Below are positions 1-14,509 of a stretch of DNA of 14,509 bases, piece after piece (position 1 is the first letter of the stretch; each line of letters starts with the position of its first letter). This stretch comes from Ettlia oleoabundans. Taxonomy: Eukaryota; Chlorophyta; Chlorophyceae; Chlamydomonadales. Below the pieces are notes generated by a model. The model did no database searches. It was not told the DNA's origin and was given only the letters and a program-made list of their open reading frames with translations. The DNA is taken from assembly GCA_019693395.1 (NCBI GenBank), contig JAAMXP010002160.1, positions 1-14,509 on the forward strand, written 5' to 3'. The translations under genes were made by a program, and so were the position numbers.

Positions 1-153
1 GGGGGGCCGCGGCTTGCTGTCAATAAAGTTATGGGGCGCTTGGACTGGGGGCTGTCCTGTTTGTCCCCATCCCCCACTCACCTGCTGCACCCCTGTCCCA
101 AGCCCCCATCACAACCCAAACAGCACATGTGCGCACTGCCCTGCCGCTCACAG
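1..153 (+). other. Intron upstream of the first visible exon
   Basis: I see no coding sequence that joins in phase to the exon starting at 154. The stretch ends in a CAG acceptor (151-153) and is most simply the tail of an intron of the PLP-enzyme gene. No other feature is supported here. Confidence 0.5.
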
Positions 154-945
154 GCATTGGCGCGGGACTGGTGCGCATCAGCGTGGGCTTGACAGGCAGC
201 GTGGCGCAGCGGTGGGCACAGCTGGAGGAGGCGTACCGCCACGTGGCGCACGTACCGCCAACCATCAGGGCCACATACAAGGCGGCACAGGTGGGCAACA
301 CGTGCCAGATGCTGTGAAGGAGCAGCGTGCATGCGCTTTGTGTGGTGCAGCATGCACACAGCAAGGCAGCCAGCTTGCCATGTTGGTTTGCTGTGCCAAG
401 TGCCTTGCAGCCGGCATATCTGCACCTGCCCGCCTCGGCCTGCTAGCCCCAACCATGCACTGGTGCAGGTGACACGCGATGCCGCCACCGGTGAGCTGAA
501 GCGCACGCCCAGCTGGCACTCCTTTGGATCAATGGGGGGCCAGGAGGAGGAGGAGGAAGACGGGGACAGCGAGCGGGCTGCTTCAACTGAGGTGTGAGGA
601 TCACCCCGCTGGGAATCTGTGTGCAGCGGCCGATGGCCAGCGGCCAGCTCTAGGGTCACTAGATGTGGAGGTGTCTTGCTGGGAGCACTGTCCTGGCCCC
701 CACACTGCACCAGCCTGCCCCTCTGCCCATTTGGCACACCGGTGCTCCATCCAATCTGGCTGCAGGCAGCAGACTCCGTGGCTTTGCTCCCCACAGCAGC
801 CCCCCCCTTGCTGCCAGAGGAGCGGCCGGTCAAGGTGCGGCGGGTCAGCAGTTGCACCCAGGTGGTGTACACCAAGGTGGCTCGCCCGCGCACCCATCCC
901 CCCGTGGCCGCCGCTGCCATATCAGAGCCGCCAGCACAGGTGTAG
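154..945 (+). CDS. C-terminal exons of a Cys/Met-metabolism PLP enzyme, likely methionine gamma-lyase (5' partial)
   Basis: Three exons are visible: 154-290, 469-591 and 766-945 (stop TAG 943-945). Acceptors are CAG, CAG and TGCAG, the donors are GTGGGC and GTGTGA, and the phases agree. The first exon continues a codon from outside the window and reads GIGAGLVRISVGLTGSVAQR followed by a Trp-Ala-Gln helix. That is the C-terminal signature of plant methionine gamma-lyase (known form: AG-I-S-P-GLVR-S-VG with an EQ-W-QFEKAF helix). The family is a cytosolic PLP enzyme that splits methionine to methanethiol, ammonia and 2-oxobutyrate; the catalytic lysine and PLP site lie upstream of the window. 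About 115 residues follow the point where the plant enzyme ends: a Ser/Glu-rich piece with five consecutive Glu, then a basic Val/Arg piece and an Ala/Pro tail. If the 591/592 donor is not used, translation stops at TGA 595-597. Cystathionine gamma-synthase/lyase relatives remain possible. Confidence 0.62.
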
Positions 946-1312
946 GACGCCATGCTTCAACATGCCTAGAGCCGCAATCAACCTAATATCGCTGCCCTCA
1001 CAGTCACAACTCGTATGGGGCAGGCACCTGCTGTTGGGGCCCACATGAGCAGTACAGTAGTTGCGAGGATGCGGTGCTCAGCTGGCCTGAACATGCAGGC
1101 ACAGCAGTGGCTGCCGCGCTGTATACGCATGCTGCTTTTGCACATAGTGCTACAGTCGTGTATGCTGTTGTAGTTAAGAAAGCACATGTCGATGCACGGT
1201 GTTGCTGTGCTGCAAGTTGACGCAATATGTATTTGACTTATGCCCGATGGATTGCCGGAGCCATGTGTCAGTCACTGGCGAGCCCTGGGATCCATGTTGT
1301 GTTGTACTGGAC

Positions 1313-1317
1313 TTACA
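1313..1317 (-). terminator. Candidate polyadenylation signal for the small coiled-coil gene
   Basis: TGTAA read on the minus strand (TTACA on plus). It is the first such element I found downstream of the stop at 1766, giving a 3' UTR of about 450 bases. If it is used, the transcript overlaps the 3' UTR of the convergent plus-strand gene. Confidence 0.3.
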
Positions 1318-1475
1318 GTGTATGGGCATGTGCACATTGTTGTGCCTTTGTATCATCAACTTGTACAATACGGGATTCAAATGATGCTGTTATCTGTGTT
1401 GTTGTACCCAGGCTCTTCATGTAGGAACACACTAGCTGCAACACTAAAACACTGAAAAGGTGGCAGCACAATTGC

Positions 1476-1480
1476 TGTAA
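1476..1480 (+). terminator. TGTAA polyadenylation signal
   Basis: TGTAA is the usual chlorophyte polyadenylation element. This is the first occurrence on the plus strand after the stop codon at 945, so cleavage is expected roughly 10-20 bases later, near 1490-1500. Confidence 0.5.
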
Positions 1481-1510
1481 CAATATGAAAATGCACACAA
1501 GAAGGCTTGA

Positions 1511-1529
1511 GGGGGGGGGGGAGGGGGGG
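1511..1529 (+). repeat. G-tract: 11 G, one A, 7 G
   Basis: A near-homopolymer run lies between two convergent genes, just after the predicted plus-strand cleavage site. It could form a G-quadruplex in the plus strand or transcript, and it is a likely site of length error in assembly. Any role in pausing or termination is inference. Confidence 0.7.
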
Positions 1530-1765
1530 CACAGTGGAAGCTTCACCTGAAACAGTCAATTGGGGGTGAGGAAGAACCTTAACAAACATGACAAGGGAAC
1601 AAGGCCGATTCTATGGAAACAGCTGCACTGCAAGTGCAGGGTCTTGAGCGCCGAAAATGGCAGAAGGCGTCGAGCATGTGTGCATGAGCAGACTCAATGG
1701 TGGCAAAGGGCTTCCTCTCTTACTGTACATCTCGCGAAATTGCAATCTGCGGGTCTTGGCAACAG

Positions 1766-2307
1766 CTAGGAAGCAAGAGCCAGTCGCTGCTTCTGCTGTC
1801 GCTGCTGCTCCTGCTGCGGTACGGGCAGTGGTGACGGGCACTCAGCTGTTGGTGGCTTGCTGCGGGTGGCCTGCAGCATGCGTGCTGCATCTGCCACTGT
1901 CTTGGCCGCGTGCTGCCGTAGGAATTCCGCCTGCTGGGGAGTCTCGCTTTCCAGCACGGCGGCCTTGGCCACCTCAATCTCCTGCATAACCTGCAAGCAA
2001 AACCAGAGGCGGGCAGGAACGCATGCATATCTGCGCTCCTGCAGGCTGATACAACGGGTGTGTTGGGGGTGGAGGGCGGGTAGGTGTATGGAGGGGCGGT
2101 GCGCCGGCACGCTTCACAGCCGTCGGGGCTGGCGGTGACACGCGGCGGCACCCTCGCCAGGGTACAGGCCATCAACCGTCTGTTGCTTGCGTCGCCGAAG
2201 GTTCCGACACCCCCGAGGACCCCATGACAAGGGGCACGCCTTACCTGTTCCAACTTCTCCGCGAGCAACTGTAGCTCGAAGAACACTCGGCGCTTATGCT
2301 CTGCCAT
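1766..2307 (-). CDS. Small coiled-coil protein of unknown function, two exons
   Basis: Exon 1 is 2307-2245 (ATG 2307-2305, 21 codons) and exon 2 is 1990-1766 (stop TAG at 1768-1766). The 254-base intron has donor GTAAGG and acceptor TTGCAG and is phase 0. The 95-residue product starts MAEHKRRVFFELQLLAEKLE and continues as a charged helix with Leu/Val/Ile in heptad spacing to about residue 60. A Pro/Gln-rich tail follows and ends RLALAS. I see no signal peptide, membrane segment or catalytic motif. The start sits in a good context (GAG before ATG, G at +4). The helix-rich small size suggests a subunit of a larger assembly, but I do not recognise the family. The gene is convergent with the PLP-enzyme gene. 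Support comes from the clean intron, matching phases and protein-like composition. Confidence 0.62.
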
Positions 2308-2467
2308 CTCGTCGGAATGACTTACTGCGGGTTGATAGTGCCAGGAATGCTGGGTTCGGCATGCCGCGGCAGGTGGCAGAAGATGCCTTCCGGCCGCACT
2401 TTATTCCACGGTGCTTTCTATTAATTTCTCCCGTGCTGTGCCACATGGCATGGCATAATCACATCTT

Positions 2468-2754
2468 TCATGTCCATGCAAACTGGATTACGGGCTGCCG
2501 AACGAAAGCAATTGTTTCTTGAATCAGTTCATAGCCTCTCATATCCTTACGTGGTCTCATAAGCGAGCGGCCTCCGAAGTGCACACCCATAGCAGCACCT
2601 TGTTGGACATGTACGGGTTGGTCTTGTGCAGCTTCTTTACAACAAAGTTTGCGCACACGGAATCGAGGGCATACTTATGCTCGGTGCAATTATGTAGGGC
2701 AGCTAGAAAATCTGTCATTAAGCTATTGCCAGGCAGCCCTAGGGACTCCGCGGG
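2468..2754 (-). pseudogene. Frame-broken ENTH/VHS-domain-like fragment
   Basis: On the minus strand an open frame runs from 2754 to a TGA at 2559-2557 (ATG available at 2718-2716). It contains FVVKKLHKTNPYMSNKVLL followed by W-V-C. This resembles the helix pair of ENTH/VHS domains of the tepsin/MTV1 kind (F-x-x-K-R-L then P, then K-x-L). After that TGA, the shifted frame from 2560 to a stop at 2470-2468 continues with DMRGYELIQETIAFV, resembling the next helix of the same domain. The order and rough spacing fit one domain interrupted by a frameshift. The usual G-P-P-D-P motif and the N-terminal part are absent. Codons are more AT-ending than in the neighbouring genes. A short unrecognised gene or chance are the alternatives. 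ENTH/VHS proteins act as coat adaptors in vesicle traffic; no function is claimed for this fragment. Confidence 0.35.
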
Positions 2755-2925
2755 TCAAAAGTGCGGTCAGTGCAAGAATGAAAACAAGGGGGGCGAGATA
2801 CAAACATGTCATGAACACACCTGCCCGCGAAGTAGAAGCACACAGACTTGCGTTGTCATACATGTGCGTAAAGACATTCACACTTGATGTAGTGTGACGC
2901 ACGTTTTTTACTGTAAAGCCTCCAC

Positions 2926-2930
2926 TTACA
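2926..2930 (-). terminator. Candidate TGTAA polyadenylation signal of the demethylase gene
   Basis: TGTAA on the minus strand, 32 bases beyond the stop codon at 2964-2962. This would give an unusually short 3' UTR. A second TGTAA at 2641-2637, inside the ENTH/VHS-like stretch, is the alternative and would give a 3' UTR of about 330 bases. Confidence 0.35.
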
Positions 2931-2961
2931 AACAAAACAGGCTGCTACCTTGCTGCTATGC

Positions 2962-11234
<8,273 letters not shown>

Positions 11235-11633
11235 CGACTCATAAACATAGAATTCTTCCTCAACTTTTAAATGCCCGGCAGATGCGCGCCGGGGACGCTC
11301 GACTCCTGCCCTGCTGTTCAAGTAGCTGCTGCCAGTGGCAGCCGAGGCGCGCAGCTGCCGGGCAGTGCCGCTAATGCCACGCGACGCGCCTGCGGCAATG
11401 GCATAAAAGTAATAAAGGTTACTGCACCAGACACTGAGCGTGATTGCTGGCGGAAGGCCCTACTGCCGCCAAACAACAGAGCGAGGCAGCCAGGGCACGC
11501 CTCCTGATCGCGGCCGGCAGCACCCATCACGCAGACAAGATCACCGCCCATTCATAACTTCCAGGCCGGGCACAGCCGCCCAGTATTTTACTGCTGCCAT
11601 TCGCCATTTGCCGCTTATTCGATCCTATGAAAC

Positions 11634-11772
11634 CTTGAGCAACAGCTTTCCAGTGCTTGCCTGGTTCTAGCTCGTTAGCGGCTGCGGCTGTTGCAGGACC
11701 GCCCCGAGACGGCGCCGGCGCAGGGGCCTCACCGCCGTTCTGCGCCTGCCCCGCCCCCTCTCCTGAAGCCAT
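11634..11772 (-). CDS. Possible upstream first coding exon of the demethylase gene
   Basis: An ATG at 11772-11770 in good context (GGCAGC before, G at +4) opens a 46-codon frame that begins MASGEGAGQAQ and ends HWKAVAQ. It stops at a GTTTCA donor (exon 11772-11634, phase 1). A GC donor at 11661/11660 would also leave phase 1. The acceptor CCGCAG before 11389 accepts phase 1 and joins to the open frame leading into the demethylase (exon 11389-10081), adding 98 residues. The joined segment includes an acidic KVEEEFYVYES stretch directly before the conservative Met. The phase match is seen; use of this exon is inferred. Confidence 0.4.
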
Positions 11773-12315
11773 GCTGCCTGGAACTGGACGTTAAAGCTTC
11801 AAAAGCGCCCGCAGGCGCAGCTGGAGGGGGCCACCCTGCCTGCAGTCTGAGAGAAGGTGGCTCGATCAGCTGGGCGCGGGTTCAGACCCCTACGCACGCC
11901 GTTGTGGGTTGCAATGAGACGTCAAAGGCGGCCGACTAACGAGCGTGAAAAAGGCTGGAGCTGGCAAGGCAAAGGTTACTTTGCTCAGAAAAATAGGCGC
12001 GTTACCGTCGTCGCCGGGCAATAACAATAACTGTGCGGTGTGAAGAACGCGCCCGCACCTTGTTTGCGAGCAAGTGACGACGCCTTCAATTGGCTTGTGC
12101 AAATGGGCGCGGGGGACTTTGGGGCTCGCTTTCTAAAGCACTAAATTGGCACGATCCAACATCGAAACGTTGGAAAGGCCCCGCGAAGCCCCCTGCGACT
12201 GCAGCCCCATCCGGGGTCAGGCTTGCGTGGCCTGCCGCCAAAGCACCGGCTCGCGCATACCACTGTCCTTTGTAGCCGTCGCTCAGCAGGTGCTGCCAGC
12301 GAGTCGGCAGTCACC
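11773..12315. promoter_or_regulatory. Shared divergent upstream region of the demethylase and eS6 genes
   Basis: The 543 bases between the upstream candidate start of the minus-strand demethylase and the ATG of plus-strand eS6 hold no exon I can support. They contain GACGTCA (11918-11924, a bZIP/CRE-type core) and two ATTGG (inverted CCAAT) elements at 12089-12093 and 12145-12149. They must hold the eS6 promoter and 5' UTR and probably the demethylase promoter. Motif function is inferred from short matches only. Confidence 0.5.
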
Positions 12316-14254
12316 ATGAAGGTGATTGCTGCCGCATGACTGCAAGACAGCGCAGTGCGGGGCTGCAGCGGCTCCTCGGGCCGCTTGTTGCCCTCATAGC
12401 AACCTGGGCACAGCGATTGTCTATCTGGATGCAGCAAACCCCGCCCTGGCGCCATGCACTCGCGTCCTGCCGGTGTCTGCTCTCGACTTCTCTCGCCCTG
12501 TAGATTGACGAGTTGAGATTTTACAGCTGTCATCGAGGAAATGCGACTGAACAGATGCGTTGCTCTGCCTTGCAGCTCAACATTGCATACCCCAGCACTG
12601 GCTGCCAGAAGAAGCTGGAGATTGAGGACGATGCCAAGCTGTGAGTGAAGGCATGCAGCTCGTTTTTCAGTCGGCGGTAGCTAGAGCTGAGCGATCGTCA
12701 GCATGCGGCCTGGTGCAGCTCACGGGAGAGGTCAGCAGGGCCTGGGCTCACCCTTTGCGCGTGTGAATGCTGCAGGCGTGCTTTCTACGACAAGCGCGTG
12801 TCACAGGAGGTCGATGGCGAGGCCCTGGGCGAGGTGCGGCCCGCCGCTGCGTTGCCCGCCTCCCCCGCCCGTTGCTGCCTGGCTGCCAAAGAACAGCTTG
12901 GTGCATGCCCCCATATTGCGGAGCGCACTCAGTCAGAGCCGTAGAATGTGACAAAGTGTCAGGCGCACTGGGCAGCATGCATTTGTAAATTTTACACGGC
13001 GCTGGTGGCCAGTGCTGCGGGAGGGTTGGGAGCAGCATTGTTAATTGCCAGCTGGGAATGAGGGCTGGCCGGATTGCAGAGTGGCCGCAGCTGCTGTCTG
13101 AGTGCAGCCAAATTGGCTAAGTCAGCATACCCCAAACATTGCAGCCAGGGGCTGGAGCGACAGTAGCAGCTGCCAGCGGCTCGTACGCAGTATGGCAGCT
13201 CGGCGTGCTCACGCCTGGATGACCTCCCTGGCTATTCAGCATTCGAGTCGCATGACTAAACATGCCGCCATGCGACTTTATATTGTGGCGCAGGAGTTCA
13301 AGGGCTACGTCTTCAAGATCATGGGTGGCCAGGACAAGCAGGGCTTCCCCATGAAGCAGGGTGTGCTGACCAATGGCCGCGTGCAGGTGCGAGGGGTAGC
13401 GGCATGTGCATTGTGGGATGTCATGTGCCACAGCTGCCGACTTGCTGCGCTGCCATGCTTGTTTGAAGCTGTTGTCTCGGCTTCTGGCGGGTCTGGTTCG
13501 CCACCTAGTGGACGGAGCAACATATGGCACTGTTGTGGCACAGTGGAATGGTGGCAATGGCAGCAAGAACAGCTTCGGCAGGTCAGCATGCCCTTTACAC
13601 AGCATTGCCGTCAATTCCAGGCCAGGCAGCATGCAGCCTGCAGTTTGCAAGCAGCCATGGTGGCCAGTTCGACGCACGACACTGCTATGGTAACAGCAGC
13701 CAACAGGCCTGCCGCCATTTGTGGAGAGCATATTTCTGGAGTGCATGAACAGGCCAGCAACAATCTGCGATGCAGCATGGTGTTGATTAGGCAACTTGTG
13801 CATGCCAGCCGGCGCTGCCAGGACAGCAGGCATAACAGCAAGGAAACATCTCAGCAGGCAGCGGGCAGTAGGCCGGTCGACACCTGCCAGCACATTGTAC
13901 TGGGCGCACTTCGGTGGAGCCGCCAAACGGAACATCCAGACCGCTAGATCACTGCTGCATGGACAAGGATGGCACAAACTCGTCACCGTACAGCAGCCTG
14001 CTGGGGATGGGAACCCGAGAAGGGGCAAATACCCAGCCTGGTGCCTTGCCATTCCACTTCCCTGATGCTGCCATCACCCACCATGGCTCCCTGTGCGTTT
14101 TGCCTGCTGCTCACCACGCAGGTGCTGATGAGCCCCGGGGACCAGTGCTTCCGCGGCTACGGGCGCCGCAACGGCGAGCGCCGCCGCAAGAGCGTGCGCG
14201 GCTGCATCGTCAGCCAAGACTTGTCGGTGCTCAATCTGGTGATCGTGAAGAAGG
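12316..14254 (+). CDS. RPS6: 40S ribosomal protein eS6 (RPS6), 3' partial
   Basis: Coding exons: 12316-12321, 12576-12640, 12776-12833, 13294-13386 and 14122-14254, with GT-AG introns of 254, 135, 460 and 735 bases. The phases agree throughout. Exon 1 carries only ATG AAG. The joined product, 118 residues plus one base in the window, has eS6 landmarks in order: [71 protein letters not shown] and [12 protein letters not shown]. eS6 is a component of the 40S subunit; in other eukaryotes its C-terminal serines are phosphorylated downstream of TOR/S6 kinase, and that region lies beyond the window. The protein is about half complete (family length near 250). The last donor is GTGCGT at 14255. The gene is divergent from the demethylase. 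The start is fixed by the exact MK+LNI junction. Confidence 0.95.
12834..13293 (+). other. eS6 intron 3
   Basis: A 460-base intron with donor GTGCGG and acceptor GCGCAG. I looked for intronic C/D snoRNA boxes on the host strand, because ribosomal-protein introns often carry snoRNAs, and found no convincing C and D box pair. I see nothing else in it. Confidence 0.75.
13387..14121 (+). other. eS6 intron 4
   Basis: A 735-base intron with donor GTGCGA and acceptor ACGCAG, the longest of the eS6 gene in the window. It carries overlapping long open frames on both strands but no recognisable protein, and those frames run through the flanking eS6 exons. I see no RNA gene in it. Confidence 0.75.
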
Positions 14255-14509
14255 GTGCGTAAAGGTGGCTCAGTACGTGCTGATTCGGGGGAGTCCAGCC
14301 AGCCCAGTCCACCATGTGGGGTTGGCGGGTGAGAGGCGAGGTCCTGCCTGGCGGCCAATTTGCCGTCTGAGTTGGCCCCGCTGCTGCTCCAGCGCTGCTC
14401 CGGTAGCCCATCCAGATGCTGCTCGTCTGGTGTCCCCGTGCAATGTCCCACCATCCACCTTGACCCCCGCCATCTTATCCATGTTGCCTCCACTACGCCC
14501 CCGCGCGCC
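14255..14509 (+). other. Start of eS6 intron 5, running off the window
   Basis: The sequence after donor GTGCGT does not encode the expected eS6 continuation (E/D-rich, then PGLTD and PRRLGPKRA) in any frame, so the next exon lies beyond the window. Confidence 0.65.

Larger units (their letters stand above)
946..1500 (+). other. Probable 3' UTR of the PLP-enzyme gene
   Basis: About 550 bases after the TAG stop have no coding character. They are richer in A and T than the exons and end just past the first TGTAA on this strand (1476-1480). Long 3' UTRs are usual in green algae. The extent is inferred; no transcript was available. Confidence 0.45.
2308..2961. other. Intergenic stretch between two minus-strand genes
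   Basis: It holds the 3' UTR of the demethylase (from 2961 downward), the ENTH/VHS-like remnant, and presumably the promoter of the small coiled-coil gene (above 2307). I see no clear TATA box, RNA gene or further exon. It is more AT-rich than the flanking exons. Confidence 0.5.

Noticed and set aside
592..597. GTG TGA as the true end of the PLP-enzyme gene
   Set aside because: A phase-0 exon with good coding character follows a TGCAG acceptor (766-945), so splicing at 591/592 is preferred; the stop is kept as an alternative.
11319..11321. TTG at 11321 as a demethylase start
   Set aside because: A non-ATG start is unlikely in a nuclear gene; ATG 11234 or a spliced upstream exon explains the open frame better.
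11850..11925. tRNA-like elements (a TGGCTCGATCAGCTGG box and a GGTTCAGACC box)
   Set aside because: The two boxes are only a few bases apart, leaving no room for an anticodon arm, and no acceptor stem pairs.
13102..14052. Open frames of about 280-310 codons on both strands across eS6 introns 3 and 4
   Set aside because: They cross confirmed eS6 exon 13294-13386 in the wrong frame or strand, resemble no protein I know, and fit chance in GC-rich intron sequence.
12834..14121. Intronic snoRNA genes in eS6
   Set aside because: Short TGATG-like and CTGA-like pieces occur but not as a properly ordered C/D pair with terminal stem; H/ACA folding could not be assessed by eye.

Overview
The window looks like nuclear DNA of a green alga (chlorophyte, possibly a trebouxiophyte). 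It is GC-rich and holds intron-dense genes with GTGxG-type donors and mostly TGCAG acceptors. Chlorophyte-style TGTAA polyadenylation signals follow some genes, and the encoded proteins resemble plant ones. There are no prokaryotic operons, ribosome binding sites, CRISPR arrays or rRNA. The lineage call is inferred from protein resemblance and signal style, not from a database comparison.

Layout, left to right. (1) Positions 154-945, plus strand: the last three exons of a Cys/Met-metabolism PLP-dependent enzyme, most like plant methionine gamma-lyase, followed by a long 3' UTR. (2) Positions 1766-2307, minus strand: a two-exon gene for a 95-residue coiled-coil protein I do not recognise; it is convergent with gene 1 and the two 3' ends may overlap. 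(3) Positions 2468-2754, minus strand: a frame-broken protein-like stretch resembling a piece of an ENTH/VHS domain, probably a gene remnant. (4) Positions 2962-11234 (perhaps to 11772), minus strand: the main object, a JmjN/JmjC/C5HC2 histone demethylase of the plant KDM5/JMJ14 type. I resolved 18 exons with fully consistent phases, 1604 residues from the conservative start. (5) Positions 12316 to beyond the window, plus strand: the first five coding exons of 40S ribosomal protein eS6, divergent from the demethylase across a shared upstream region.

No pathway joins these genes. The plausible functional link is the shared upstream region between the demethylase and the eS6 gene. The most interesting material is the demethylase itself: a four-cysteine module next to JmjN, a degenerate C5HC2 finger, one unusual residue near the active site, and long disordered Ala/Gln/Pro-rich ends replacing domains present in relatives. 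The ENTH/VHS-like remnant is the second most interesting item.
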